Origin: Chryseobacterium sp. ERMR1:04
GTDB lineage: Bacteria > Bacteroidota > Bacteroidia > Flavobacteriales > Weeksellaceae
NCBI RefSeq assembly: GCF_001297705.1
Contig: NZ_LIRF01000008.1
Coordinates: forward strand, 1,116,001 to 1,180,000
Length of the DNA stretch: 64,000 nucleotides
Direction of reading: 5' to 3'
In this document: one piece after another, positions 8,643 through 17,097 of the stretch
How the letters are laid out: each line of letters begins with the position of its first letter
Numbering within the stretch: the first letter of the stretch is position 1
The notes under the pieces: generated by a model
Told to the model about the DNA's origin: nothing
The model's database searches: none
Seen by the model: only the letters and a program-made list of their open reading frames with translations
Position numbers and translations under genes: made by a program

Positions 8643-9923
8643 ATGTCTTATTTATTTACGTCTGAATCAGTTTCAGAAGGGCATCCAGATAAAATTGCCG
8701 ATCAGATCTCTGATGCATTAATCGATCATTTCTTAGCATACGATAAAAGCTCGAAAGTAGCTTGTGAAACTCTTGTTACAACAGGGCAGGTGGTATTGGC
8801 AGGTGAAGTAAAGTCTGATGCCTATTTAGATGTACAGACTATTGCAAGAGAAGTTATCAACGGAATTGGATATACAAAAGGAGAATATATGTTTAATGGT
8901 GATTCTTGTGGAGTTATTTCTGCAATTCACGAACAATCTCCGGACATTAATCAAGGTGTTGACAGAGCTGTAAATGACGAGTCTTTCGAAGCGAAGGCAA
9001 ATGCACAAGGTGCAGGAGACCAAGGAATGATGTTTGGGTATGCTACCAACGAAACAGCGAACTATATGCCTTTGGCATTAGATTTAGCCCACACTATTTT
9101 GAAAGAACTTTCTGCGATCAGAAGAGAAAATAAAGATATCGTTTATCTTCGTCCGGATGCAAAAAGCCAAGTAACAATTGAATATTCTGATGATCACAAA
9201 CCAGTAAGAATTGATTCTATTGTAGTTTCTACTCAGCATGATGATTTTGCAGCAGAAGAAGAAATGTTGAATAAGATTCGTGAAGACATCAAAAATATTT
9301 TAATTCCTAGAGTAGTCGCTTTACAGACTGAGGAAATTAAAGCGTTATTTAATGATCAGATCAAATATCACATCAATCCAACAGGGAAATTCGTAATCGG
9401 AGGACCTCACGGAGATACAGGTCTTACAGGAAGAAAAATCATCGTTGATACTTACGGTGGAAAAGGTGCTCACGGTGGTGGTGCATTCTCTGGAAAAGAT
9501 CCTTCAAAAGTAGACAGAAGTGCTGCTTATGCAACAAGACACATCGCTAAAAACTTAGTAGCTGCAGGTGTTGCTGACGAAGTTTTGGTACAGGTTTCTT
9601 ATGCTATTGGTGTTGCTGAACCTTGTGGTTTATACATCAATACTTACGGAACTTCAAAAGTAGCGATCAACGATGGTGAAATTGCTAAAAAAGTATCTAC
9701 AATTTTCGATTTAAGACCCTATGCGATTGAGCAAAACTTAAAATTGAGAAACCCTATCTATCAGGATACTGCTTCTTATGGGCACATGGGAAGAGAGCAT
9801 TATGTAGCTGATAAAACTTTCAATAAAGGTCACAAGAATGAATTAACGCTTACAGGGCTGGAATTCTTTACTTGGGAGAAACTAGACAAAGTAGACGAAA
9901 TTAAAGCTTCTTTCGGAATTTAA
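8643..9923 (+). CDS. metK: S-adenosylmethionine synthetase
   Basis: Makes SAM from methionine and ATP in the cytoplasm. The 426-residue protein shows the family landmarks: N-terminal '[21 protein letters not shown]', the '[12 protein letters not shown]' hexapeptide region, the '[21 protein letters not shown]' segment and the '[20 protein letters not shown]' P-loop-like motif. Start ATG 8643 is the only sensible choice. The preceding leader carries a probable SAM-responsive riboswitch, implying feedback control by the product. A strong hairpin terminator follows at 9946-9979. Confidence 0.96.
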   Translation: MSYLFTSESVSEGHPDKIADQISDALIDHFLAYDKSSKVACETLVTTGQVVLAGEVKSDAYLDVQTIAREVINGIGYTKGEYMFNGDSCGVISAIHEQSPDINQGVDRAVNDESFEAKANAQGAGDQGMMFGYATNETANYMPLALDLAHTILKELSAIRRENKDIVYLRPDAKSQVTIEYSDDHKPVRIDSIVVSTQHDDFAAEEEMLNKIREDIKNILIPRVVALQTEEIKALFNDQIKYHINPTGKFVIGGPHGDTGLTGRKIIVDTYGGKGAHGGGAFSGKDPSKVDRSAAYATRHIAKNLVAAGVADEVLVQVSYAIGVAEPCGLYINTYGTSKVAINDGEIAKKVSTIFDLRPYAIEQNLKLRNPIYQDTASYGHMGREHYVADKTFNKGHKNELTLTGLEFFTWEKLDKVDEIKASFGI

Positions 9924-9945
9924 TTTTTTCTCAACATAATAAATT

Positions 9946-9979
9946 ACTGCTTTATCTTTCAGGTAAGGCAGTTTTTTTT
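9946..9979 (+). terminator. Rho-independent terminator after metK
   Basis: ACTGCTTTA (9946-9954) pairs with TAAGGCAGT (9964-9972), with one G-T pair, and is followed by eight T residues. Confidence 0.85.
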
Positions 9980-10004
9980 AATTTTACACTTAAATAATTT
10001 AAAG

Positions 10005-10490
10005 ATGATGAATTTTCGAGTTGCAATAACCATTCTATCGGTATTCTTTCTAAGCATTTTTACCCAAGCTCAATATACGATGCATAAGATGCTTACGGTA
10101 GGATATACGTACCAAAACCAGAGTTTTGGAGAAGTGGGAGGGAAGTTGCTTTTCCTGAAAAATGATGATGTTATTTACAGGCTGGGAGCTTCTGCATTGA
10201 TGGGCTCTACGCATTCTGAATTTGCCATAATGCCGAAATTACAGGCAGACGTTTTATTAAATTTCCAAAAGGATGTAGATTTCTATCATTCTTACTATTT
10301 GATTATTGGAGCAGAAGGCACAAATAAATACGTTGCACCGAAAATTGGGGTAACTCTTTTCGGAATTTTAGATCTTACGGGGGGATATGCCTTCCCAATT
10401 AGCAATTTAAACGGTAAAGAAATGAAAGGTCTGAATGTTAATTTTACACTAAATATCCCTACAGTGTTCATTCATGACATATTTAAGTGA
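10005..10490 (+). CDS. Hypothetical secreted protein, possible small beta-barrel
   Basis: A 161-residue protein with a Sec signal peptide (hydrophobic residues 6-19, cleavage near Thr-Gln-Ala-Gln). The mature part alternates polar and apolar residues in segments such as 'TVGYTYQNQSF', 'YRLGASALMG' and 'KIGVTLFGILDLTGGYAF', as in small outer-membrane barrels, but I recognise no family. Two consecutive ATG codons (10005, 10008) leave the start ambiguous by one residue. It stands alone between the metK terminator and the sigma factor gene. Confidence 0.55.
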   Translation: MMNFRVAITILSVFFLSIFTQAQYTMHKMLTVGYTYQNQSFGEVGGKLLFLKNDDVIYRLGASALMGSTHSEFAIMPKLQADVLLNFQKDVDFYHSYYLIIGAEGTNKYVAPKIGVTLFGILDLTGGYAFPISNLNGKEMKGLNVNFTLNIPTVFIHDIFK

Positions 10491-10688
10491 TTTTTTTTAA
10501 ATTTTTCGTGTAAAAAATTAATAATAGGTTAACAGTTATTAAAAAATTATTATATTTACACCAATAAATAATGTACCGCCTATTGATTTTACTTTACTCC
10601 AAAGAACTGTTTTGTATTTACAGCTAAAGCTAGATTAATTATCTAGATGTAAGCTTGTCTACAAATTTTTTTATTATTGAGAAGAGTT

Positions 10689-11279
10689 ATGAAATCAAAA
10701 TCGGATAGTTTACTAATTTCCCTTTACCAGGAAGGAGACGAATCAGCATTATCAACGCTTATTCACCGTCACCAGAGAGAGCTTTTTACATTCATTTTTT
10801 ATAAAATTAATGATGAGGACTTGGCCAATGATGTTTTTCAGGATACTTTCATGAAAATCATCTTAATGCTAAAAGAAGGCCGTTACAACGAAGAAGGAAA
10901 ATTCATCCTTTGGGCAAAAAGAATTGCCTACAATCTTATTATAGACCATTTCAGATTAAAATCAAAAAACATTAAAGTTTCAGAAACTACTTTCGAAACG
11001 GATGAATATTCTATTTTTGATCTTATCAGAGAACCCTCTGAGAATATTGAAGATCAATTGGTAACCAATCAAATTCAGGAAGATTTACTAAGAATGTTGC
11101 AATTTCTACCTCTTAATCAGCAGGAGGTAATTAAGCTTAGATTCTTTGACGGACTCAGCTTTAAAGAAATCGCAGATCATACCGATATGAGTATCAATAC
11201 CACGTTAGGAAGAGTACGTTATGCGCTAATAAACCTGAGAAAAATCATGGATGAAAATAATATCATCCTAACGAGATAA
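10689..11279 (+). CDS. RNA polymerase sigma factor, ECF/sigma-70 family
   Basis: I choose ATG 10689 ('MKSKSDSLL') over the upstream TTG at 10677. Region 2 spans about residues 20-90 ('LIHRHQRELFTFIFYKINDEDLANDVFQDTFMKI'), and region 4 about 130-190 ('LPLNQQEVIKLRFFDGLSFKEIADHTDMSINTTLGRVRYA'), a complete two-domain ECF sigma. No anti-sigma gene with a zinc-binding domain follows; instead a 44-codon ORF lies 45 bases downstream. The stimulus and regulon are unknown. Confidence 0.9.
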   Translation: MKSKSDSLLISLYQEGDESALSTLIHRHQRELFTFIFYKINDEDLANDVFQDTFMKIILMLKEGRYNEEGKFILWAKRIAYNLIIDHFRLKSKNIKVSETTFETDEYSIFDLIREPSENIEDQLVTNQIQEDLLRMLQFLPLNQQEVIKLRFFDGLSFKEIADHTDMSINTTLGRVRYALINLRKIMDENNIILTR

Positions 11280-11323
11280 TAATTCTTAAAAATTCTCGTT
11301 TTAAGGAAAAACATTTATCGCCT

Positions 11324-11458
11324 ATGAAAAAAAATGATTCCTTAAAAGTGAAAGCTTTGAAACCTAAGAAAGAAACTATTGATTTTTTACTCAATTTTTC
11401 TAAAAATATTGATGTAGCTAAAACTAAGAGTAAGAATTATCTGATCTCTAAGAATTAA
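11324..11458 (+). CDS. Small basic protein (44 aa) downstream of the sigma factor
   Basis: ATG 11324 opens a 44-codon frame ending at TAA 11456-11458. The product is Lys-rich in its first half ('MKKNDSLKVKALKPKKE'), has a short hydrophobic helix ('TIDFLLNFSKNID') and a basic end. It follows the sigma factor gene by 45 bases on the same strand with no terminator between. Similar tiny ORFs after this sigma factor are, as far as I recall, common in Chryseobacterium, which argues that it is real. Function unknown; it could be a sigma-associated small protein. Confidence 0.5.
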   Translation: MKKNDSLKVKALKPKKETIDFLLNFSKNIDVAKTKSKNYLISKN

Positions 11459-11464
11459 AAGTAT

Positions 11465-11472
11465 TAATTTTG
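11465..11472 (+). promoter_or_regulatory. Candidate -7 element, near-leaderless start
   Basis: TAATTTTG matches TAnnTTTG and ends six bases before ATG 11479, so transcription would begin at or within a few bases of the start codon. No clear -33 TTG is seen. Confidence 0.35.
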
Positions 11473-11478
11473 TGCTGT

Positions 11479-12174
11479 ATGAAAATTCAGCACATTTTTT
11501 TTGATCTTGATAATACGCTTTGGGATCATCGTAAGAACGCTTATCTTACCATCAAAAGACTTTTTGAAACAAAAGAAATCTCTTTAGAATACAATATTGA
11601 TTTTGAAGATTTTCACGCAGTTTATCATGAAATCAACGAAAAACTGTGGGAAGATATAAGAGACGGACTCATCGGAAAAGAATATTTGAGAGAGCACCGT
11701 TTTTATGATACTTTCAAACATTTTGGAGTAGAAAATAAAGAGCTTTCTCTGTATTTTGAAGAGCATTTTTTAGATAAAATACTTAATCATAACGAATTGG
11801 TAGAAGGAGCAGAAGATATCTTGGAATACTTAAAATCTAAGAATTACACGCTGCACATCATCTCCAATGGCTTTAAAGAAGTAACAGAAAGAAAATGCAT
11901 TCTGTCGGGTATTGCCCATTATTTCCATACCATTACCAGTGCTGATTCTGTAGGCGTGAGAAAACCTAAACCTGAAATTTTCGAATATTCTTTAGGCTTA
12001 TCAAATGCTAAAAAAGAAGAAAGTATTTTGATAGGAGATGATTGGATCGCTGATGTTGTAGGATCTCAAAACTTTGGTATTGATGTTATTTTCTTTGATG
12101 TATACAAAGAGAACAAACAGGAAGAAGGGTTGAAATCAATCACCCATCTTTTACAGATCAAAAATTTCTTGTAA
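11479..12174 (+). CDS. HAD-superfamily hydrolase, YjjG-like pyrimidine nucleotidase
   Basis: Start chosen at ATG 11479 ('MKIQHIFFDLDNTLWDH'); the in-frame TTG nine bases upstream lies inside a promoter-like element. HAD motif I is DLDNT, motif II 'IISNG', motif III Lys in 'RKPKPEIF' and motif IV 'IGDDWIADVVG'. A helical cap of subfamily I lies between residues 15 and 95. The TLWDH after motif I is typical of the YjjG/YfnB group that dephosphorylates noncanonical pyrimidine nucleotides. It is monocistronic. Confidence 0.85.
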   Translation: MKIQHIFFDLDNTLWDHRKNAYLTIKRLFETKEISLEYNIDFEDFHAVYHEINEKLWEDIRDGLIGKEYLREHRFYDTFKHFGVENKELSLYFEEHFLDKILNHNELVEGAEDILEYLKSKNYTLHIISNGFKEVTERKCILSGIAHYFHTITSADSVGVRKPKPEIFEYSLGLSNAKKEESILIGDDWIADVVGSQNFGIDVIFFDVYKENKQEEGLKSITHLLQIKNFL

Positions 12175-12196
12175 AATTTTTTAATTAATACAACAG

Positions 12197-12233
12197 TTAT
12201 CCTTGTCAAGATTCAAAATCTTGACAAGGATAA
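12197..12233. repeat. Perfect 17-bp inverted repeat (CTTGTCAAG family)
   Basis: Arms 12197-12213 (TTATCCTTGTCAAGATT) and 12217-12233 are exact reverse complements around a 3-base loop. It follows the HAD gene and could stop transcription, but related palindromes occur at 34492-34524 and 55253-55285, so it is also an interspersed repeat. The rest of 12175-12379 is AT-rich and shows only the possible regulator box. Confidence 0.8.
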
Positions 12234-12315
12234 TCTTTAGAAAGTGAAGAATAAAAAGTATCAGATATAATTTTGTATTTAAATTCTTCATATTTTCAAT
12301 TCACTTCCAATTTTT

Positions 12316-12332
12316 CCTAATTCTTTCCTAAT
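12316..12332 (+). promoter_or_regulatory. Candidate response-regulator box CCTAAT-N5-CCTAAT
   Basis: Two copies of CCTAAT (12316-12321 and 12327-12332) lie with an 11-bp period, the geometry of OmpR/PhoB-family tandem binding and of the PmrA-type box. They sit 48 bases before a PepSY-like gene that precedes an OmpR-type regulator. Confidence 0.4.
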
Positions 12333-12379
12333 TTGATTTAGATCTTTGCTCCATAATAATTAACAAACAATATTTAATT

Positions 12380-12829
12380 ATGGAAAAAAGAAATAAAATA
12401 ACCGTGGTGCTGGCTTTAGTACTTTTATTAATGATGGGCTTTGTTTACGGACAAGACCGAGTGATAAGCGCTAATCAATTACCAAAAACCGCTAAGAATT
12501 TTCTATCCGTTAATTTTAAAGGAATTGCAACAAGTTCTGTTATTGAAGACAATGAAATTTTCGGAGTTGATGAATATAAAGTTTTTTTGACAAACGGAAT
12601 AAAAGTTGAATTCGACAGCAAAGGAAACTGGAAAGAAGTAGATGGTAAACATCAGAAAGTCTCTTATGGTTTCATCCCTGCAACAATAAGAAATTATGTT
12701 GCTAAGAGTTTTCCCAATACTCATATTGTAAAAATAGAAAGAAAAAGCTGGTCTTATAAAGCTGAACTTTCTAATGGAATAGATCTTGAATTTGACAAAA
12801 ATGGAAACTTTAAACGAATTGACGACTAA
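12380..12829 (+). CDS. PepSY-like (PF11396-type) periplasmic protein
   Basis: A 149-residue protein with a signal peptide (residues 8-24, cleavage near Val-Tyr-Gly-Gln). Two repeats of the PepSY-like fold follow: about 28-90 ('LPKTAKNFLSVNF', 'FLTNGIKVEFDSKGNWKEVDG') and 95-149 ('IPATIRNYVAKSFP', 'ELSNGIDLEFDKNGNFKRID'). Such proteins often neighbour two-component systems in Bacteroidetes. Here the response regulator and kinase follow at 13157, and a tandem hexamer box lies in the promoter region, so control by that system is a reasonable inference. Confidence 0.85.
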   Translation: MEKRNKITVVLALVLLLMMGFVYGQDRVISANQLPKTAKNFLSVNFKGIATSSVIEDNEIFGVDEYKVFLTNGIKVEFDSKGNWKEVDGKHQKVSYGFIPATIRNYVAKSFPNTHIVKIERKSWSYKAELSNGIDLEFDKNGNFKRIDD

Positions 12830-12866
12830 TCATAAAAATCACACACAAACAACACAAACAAAAGAT

Positions 12867-13055
12867 ATGGTAAATTGGAACATAATGACAGGTAAGGCAA
12901 TTAGAAAAAGTATTCTAAGCTATATTACAAGAAATCACGCTGGAAGCTGGATTGCTTCTATTGAAGAGAAATACAATGCATACAAGATTAATTTGATGAA
13001 TGGGTCAAGCCTTATTTTTGATGCAAAGGGGAAGTATATAAAAACAAATTCTTAA
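12867..13055 (+). CDS. Truncated PepSY-like fragment (62 aa)
   Basis: The frame is open from 12786, but the upstream part overlaps the previous gene, so ATG 12867 is a plausible start. The product 'IRKSILSYITRNHAGSWIASIEE...INLMNGSSLIFDAKGKYI' is one repeat of the PepSY-like domain without a signal peptide, similar in layout to the second half of the preceding protein. It looks like the remnant of a duplicated paralogue. Whether it is translated is uncertain; a terminator directly follows, so it is at least transcribed with its neighbour. Confidence 0.45.
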   Translation: MVNWNIMTGKAIRKSILSYITRNHAGSWIASIEEKYNAYKINLMNGSSLIFDAKGKYIKTNS

Positions 13056-13068
13056 ATGCATACACAAG

Positions 13069-13096
13069 CCTCCTGCCTTCAGGAGGTTTTAATTTT
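13069..13096 (+). terminator. Rho-independent terminator after the PepSY genes
   Basis: CCTCCTG (13069-13075) pairs exactly with CAGGAGG (13080-13086) around a 4-base loop and is followed by TTTTAATTTT. Confidence 0.85.
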
Positions 13097-13156
13097 ATAT
13101 ATTTGATAGAGGCTAAATAGGGCCTGTAAAAGTATTATCAACCAAGAAGCACAGAT

Positions 13157-13828
13157 ATGAAGATTTTAATTATAGAAGATGAACCGGAATTAAGAAATGT
13201 AGTGCAAAGTTTTCTTGAAGCAGAACATTTTATTGTTGAATATGCTGATGATTATCAATCGGGGTTAGAAAAGATCATCTCTTATGAATATGACTGTATT
13301 CTTTTGGATATTATGCTGCCCAACGGAAATGGAATGGATCTTCTGAAGGAAATTAAAGCGATGCATAAAAAAGATCCCGTAATTATTCTATCTGCGAAAG
13401 ATTCTGTAGATGATAAAGTGAACGGATTGGAAATTGGTGCAGACGATTATCTTGCCAAGCCTTTTCATCTGGCGGAATTAATGGCAAGAATTAAATCTGT
13501 CATCAGACGAAAAAATCAGGATGGCGAAAATACCATTAGCTATAAAAATATTCATATTGATCCGGAAAGCAGGGTTGTGAAAATTGATGATAATGAATTG
13601 ATCCTTAATCGTAAAGAATATGATCTTCTCTACTATTTTGTGGTAAACCCGGAAAAGACGTTGCAAAAAACGATGCTTGCAGAAGCGATTTGGGGAGATT
13701 ACATTGATCAGGCAGACAGTCTGGATTTCATTTATTCTCAAATTAAAAATCTCCGTAAAAAATTAAAAACACTCAATTCACAAGCTGATTTTCAGGCTGT
13801 TTATGGGATTGGCTATAAATTTATTTAA
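13157..13828 (+). CDS. OmpR/PhoB-family response regulator
   Basis: Residues 1-115 are a receiver domain with the acidic pair Glu7/Asp8 ('IIEDEPE'), phospho-acceptor Asp51 ('CILLDIMLPNGNG'), the Ser in 'ILSAKDS' and Lys in 'YLAKPF'. Residues about 125-223 form the winged-helix DNA-binding domain ('LILNRKEYDLLYYFVVNPEKTL', 'YGIGYKFI'). It overlaps the kinase gene by one base (TAATG), so the pair is translationally coupled. A likely target is the neighbouring PepSY-like gene. Confidence 0.92.
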   Translation: MKILIIEDEPELRNVVQSFLEAEHFIVEYADDYQSGLEKIISYEYDCILLDIMLPNGNGMDLLKEIKAMHKKDPVIILSAKDSVDDKVNGLEIGADDYLAKPFHLAELMARIKSVIRRKNQDGENTISYKNIHIDPESRVVKIDDNELILNRKEYDLLYYFVVNPEKTLQKTMLAEAIWGDYIDQADSLDFIYSQIKNLRKKLKTLNSQADFQAVYGIGYKFI

Positions 13829-15105
13829 TGAAAGTTTCTCTAAAATATTACACCATAAAGTACCTCATCACGATCTTGTTATTGATCATTGCTGTTTGGG
13901 CTGCTTTGTTTTACGCCTATATTTTAGATGAAGTATATGATAATGTAGATGATGGGTTAAAAAACAGGAAAATACAAATTATTAAGGCTGTTTATTTTGA
14001 TGAAAACCTGTTAAAGAATAATGAATTTGGTTTTAATGAATTTAAAATAAATCCAATCTCGGCATCCGACTATAAAGATAAGAATAGTCTGTATAATAAA
14101 ATGTATTATATGGAATATGATGATGAAGAACAGCCCTACCGGGTTCTTAAAACAGATTTTATAGATCAGTTTGGAAAACATCAGCAATTGACCATCAGAA
14201 CATCTACGGTAGAAGAGGATGAGCTGGTGTACGACCTTACAACTGCCTTAATTGTTTTATATCTGTTATTGGTCGTAAGTATTATTGCCGTTAACGGATT
14301 TTTGCTTCATAAAGCCATGAGACCGTTTTATTTAATCCTCGATAAGCTTAAAAAATATCAGTTTGGTGTTTCTTCTTCTTATGAGCCTCAAAATTATTCT
14401 ATAAAAGAATTCGAGGAGTTGAATATTGAGATTAATGAAATGATTGAGCGTAATGAACTTGTTTTTCATCAGCAGAAACAGTTTATCGAAAATGCTTCTC
14501 ACGAATTACAAACGCCATTGGCAATCGTGATTAATAAAATTGATCTCTCAATTCAGAATGATGAACTGGATAAGAAAAATCTCAACTTTTTGAATGATGT
14601 TAAAAACGATCTCAGAAGAATGGCAGGATTGAATAAATCTTTGTTAATGCTTTCTAAGATTGAAAATAATCAGTTTAATAAAATATCTAATGTCAATTTT
14701 AATGTATTAATTAATGATTTAGTAAAAAGCTACGAAGATTTTATTGAGTTCAAAAAGATCAACATCAATGTTGTAGAAAAAGAAATTTTTGAAGCGGTTT
14801 TTGATCCCGATTTGGCTAATATTCTTTTGTCTAATTTGCTTAAAAATGCGGTGAAGTATAATAATCAAAATGGAGTCATCAATATTATCACCGAAAAACA
14901 AAAACTGATATTTCAAAATACAGGTTCCGGAATTCCTTTGGATCAATCTCAGATTTTTAATCGTTTTTATAAGCAGGGTTCAGATCAGGGATCTACAGGA
15001 TTGGGGCTTTCTATCATTAAGACGATCATAAAACAATATCCCAGATTAGATATTACCTATGAATTTAAAGAGGGAATGCATTGTTTTGTTCTTTCGAAGA
15101 ATTAA
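13828..15105 (+). CDS. Membrane sensor histidine kinase
   Basis: Two transmembrane helices (about residues 8-31 and 136-160) flank a periplasmic sensor region of about 100 residues. A short HAMP-like linker precedes the dimerisation box 'NASHELQTPLAIV' with the phospho-acceptor His. The ATPase domain shows the N box 'NLLKNAVKYN', the G1-like 'NTGSGIP' and the G2 box 'STGLGLSIIK'. It should phosphorylate the coupled OmpR-type regulator. The signal is unknown; acidic residues in the sensor region ('DEVYDNVDDGL', 'MEYDDEEQPY') might bind cations, as an inference. Confidence 0.92.
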   Translation: MKVSLKYYTIKYLITILLLIIAVWAALFYAYILDEVYDNVDDGLKNRKIQIIKAVYFDENLLKNNEFGFNEFKINPISASDYKDKNSLYNKMYYMEYDDEEQPYRVLKTDFIDQFGKHQQLTIRTSTVEEDELVYDLTTALIVLYLLLVVSIIAVNGFLLHKAMRPFYLILDKLKKYQFGVSSSYEPQNYSIKEFEELNIEINEMIERNELVFHQQKQFIENASHELQTPLAIVINKIDLSIQNDELDKKNLNFLNDVKNDLRRMAGLNKSLLMLSKIENNQFNKISNVNFNVLINDLVKSYEDFIEFKKININVVEKEIFEAVFDPDLANILLSNLLKNAVKYNNQNGVINIITEKQKLIFQNTGSGIPLDQSQIFNRFYKQGSDQGSTGLGLSIIKTIIKQYPRLDITYEFKEGMHCFVLSKN

Positions 15106-15130
15106 TACCAGATTAAAATGACAAAAAACA

Positions 15131-15155
15131 AAAGCCTTTCAATGTGAAAGGCTTT
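15131..15155. terminator. Bidirectional terminator between histidine kinase and trpS
   Basis: AAAGCCTTTC (15131-15140) pairs exactly with GAAAGGCTTT (15146-15155) around a 5-base loop; both flanks are A/T-rich and the genes converge. Confidence 0.85.
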
Positions 15156-15176
15156 CTTATATTTTAAAAGTTTGAA

Positions 15177-16145
15177 TTATATTCCTAAACTTTCTCTTAC
15201 TCTTTTGATTGTTTCAGTGGCAATGACTCTCGTCTTTTGCGCACCTTCCTGAAGTTTAGCCTCCAGTTCATTAAGATTGCTCATGTAATAACTAAACAAT
15301 TCTCTTTCTTTGGTAAAGCGAGTCAGTATTAAATTAAAAAGCTCCATTTTAGCATGTCCGTAACCGAAATTTCCGGCTAAATATTTAGCTCTTAATTCTT
15401 CAGTCTGTTCAGGTGTAGCAACCAGTTGATAGATCGCAAATGTTTTATCTGTTTCCGGATCTTTAGGTTCTTCTAAAGATTTTGAGTCAGATTCAATGCC
15501 CATTATCTGCTTTTTCAATTCCTTTTCAGGTAAGAAAATATTGATAATATTTCCTCTTGATTTAGACATTTTGTGTCCGTCAAGTCCGGGAACATATTTT
15601 GTGTCTTCCTGAAGTTCAGATTGAGGTAAAACGAAAACTTCACCCATCTGATTGTTGAATCTTGAAGCTACATCACGGGCGATTTCTAAATGTTGAAGCT
15701 GATCTTTTCCTACAGGTACAATTTCAGCATCGTACAATAAAATATCGGCAGCCATCAAGATAGGGTACGTAAACAAACCTGCGTTTACGTCCTGTAATCT
15801 GTCTGCTTTATCTTTAAATGAATGCGCTAACGTTAATCTCTGATAAGGAAAAAAACAAGATAAATGCCAAGATAGTTCACAGGTTTCAGGGATATCACTC
15901 TGTCTGTAAAAGAATGTTTTTTCGGTATCTAGTCCACAAGCAAGCCAAGCCGCAGCTATTTCGTAGGTATTTTGTTTCAATTCTTTCGCGTCTTTGATCT
16001 GCGTTAATGAATGAAGATTCGCGATGAATAAAAATGATTCATTTCCTTCCTGTTTTGATAGCTCAACAGCGGGAATAATTGCACCCAACAAGTTTCCAAG
16101 GTGTGGTGTTCCGGTGGCTTGAATGCCGGTAAGAATTCTTGACAT
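15177..16145 (-). CDS. trpS: Tryptophan-tRNA ligase
   Basis: Charges tRNA-Trp with tryptophan using ATP. At 322 residues it has the normal bacterial length. The class I signature is 'TGTPHLGNLLGA' (HIGH equivalent) and the second is 'KMSKSRGN'. 'PVGKDQLQHLEIARD' is the usual tRNA/tryptophan-site block. The promoter-like TAAATTTG lies about 35 bases upstream. It is a single gene. Confidence 0.96.
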   Translation of the reverse strand: MSRILTGIQATGTPHLGNLLGAIIPAVELSKQEGNESFLFIANLHSLTQIKDAKELKQNTYEIAAAWLACGLDTEKTFFYRQSDIPETCELSWHLSCFFPYQRLTLAHSFKDKADRLQDVNAGLFTYPILMAADILLYDAEIVPVGKDQLQHLEIARDVASRFNNQMGEVFVLPQSELQEDTKYVPGLDGHKMSKSRGNIINIFLPEKELKKQIMGIESDSKSLEEPKDPETDKTFAIYQLVATPEQTEELRAKYLAGNFGYGHAKMELFNLILTRFTKERELFSYYMSNLNELEAKLQEGAQKTRVIATETIKRVRESLGI

Positions 16146-16178
16146 TTGTTTAAATTATTTATAAAAATTAATGAATTG

Positions 16179-16186
16179 CAAATTTA
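16179..16186 (-). promoter_or_regulatory. Candidate trpS -7 element
   Basis: TAAATTTG on the minus strand, 34 bases before the ATG at 16145. A TTG at the -33 position is not evident. Confidence 0.35.
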
Positions 16187-16194
16187 ATTATTTT

Positions 16195-16430
16195 CCCACT
16201 GATTGCACAGATTTTCACAGATGATTGTGTTTTTCTTTATTTAAACGCAAAGATTTTATTTCCAAACCTATTATTTTTAGAAGGCAAAGGCAAATAAATT
16301 TGCTGCGTGAAGCTTGAAAACAGAGCTTCATCAAATCAACTTATTGATTCTTCTTTGCTCACTTGAGATTAATTATTATTAGATTAAATCTTTGCATTAA
16401 AAAAAGCATAATCTGCGAAATCAGAATGAG
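16195..16430. repeat. Composite flavobacterial intergenic repeat
   Basis: This gene-free stretch (16146-16437) contains a CACAGATTTTCACAGAT unit, a CGCAAAGATTTTATTT unit and a block whose reverse complement contains GAATCAATAAGTTGATTTGATGAAGCT. The last block recurs with few changes at 22487-22510, and the AATCTGCG/AAAATCTG units recur at 22550 and 24350. It looks like a decayed interspersed element; no coding frame is supported. Confidence 0.6.
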
Positions 16431-16437
16431 AAAGAAG

Positions 16438-17082
16438 TTAAGGAATTAAAATTTTCTCTCCTCCAAATTTCGGTTCAACTCCCAACAGAAGATCCCAATA
16501 GGCTTTTGCTTTAGCAAGGTATTCGCGCATATTGGTTTTAAAACCTGCATATTTATTCACATCTTTAGCGTTGTAGCCAAAAGCTTCAATTCCGTTTTGT
16601 TTGGCTAAAAATACCGCTCTTTCATTGTGGAATTTTTGTGATATAATAACCAACTTCGTTTGTCCAAAGATTTCTTTAGCTCTTACCACAGAATCAAGGG
16701 TTCTGAAACCTGCATGATCCAGAAAAATATGGTCTTGTGGAATTCCGTATTTCATTAAGGTCAATAGCATATCTTCAGGCTCGTTATAATCTTTCGTGCT
16801 ATTGTCTCCGCTTACGATGATGTATTTGATCTTTCCGCTTTTATAGAGATCTATTGCGGCTTGTATTCTGTTGTAGAAATACGCATTGGGAAGTCCGCTG
16901 TTTAAATTTTTGCTTGTTCCTAAAAGTAACGCTGTTTTTGTTTCAGGAACATCAGCAATATTATAGGATACGGACGCATCACTTTCTTTTTTGATGCTGT
17001 AATTCGCCCAGGCAATAAAAATAAATCCTGCAACAATAAGAAGCAGGAATATTTTAAATATAGTTTTGATTATTTTATTCAT
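16438..17082 (-). CDS. SanA/YdcF-type DUF218 membrane-anchored protein
   Basis: A 214-residue protein with an N-terminal membrane anchor (residues 6-26) and the DUF218 core: 'TALLLGTSK', 'AYFYNRIQAAIDLYKSGKIKYIIVSGDN' and 'VIISQKFHNERAVFLAKQNGI'. SanA-like proteins are linked to envelope barrier function and vancomycin sensitivity at high temperature in enterics; the biochemical activity is unclear. It ends the ileS-lspA operon, 15 bases after lspA. Confidence 0.85.
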   Translation of the reverse strand: MNKIIKTIFKIFLLLIVAGFIFIAWANYSIKKESDASVSYNIADVPETKTALLLGTSKNLNSGLPNAYFYNRIQAAIDLYKSGKIKYIIVSGDNSTKDYNEPEDMLLTLMKYGIPQDHIFLDHAGFRTLDSVVRAKEIFGQTKLVIISQKFHNERAVFLAKQNGIEAFGYNAKDVNKYAGFKTNMREYLAKAKAYWDLLLGVEPKFGGEKILIP

Positions 17083-17097
17083 CTTGTATAATTCTTT

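Noticed and set aside
12786-12866. Long form of the PepSY remnant
   Set aside because: The extra part is the previous gene read in another frame, followed by CACAAAC-rich non-coding bases.
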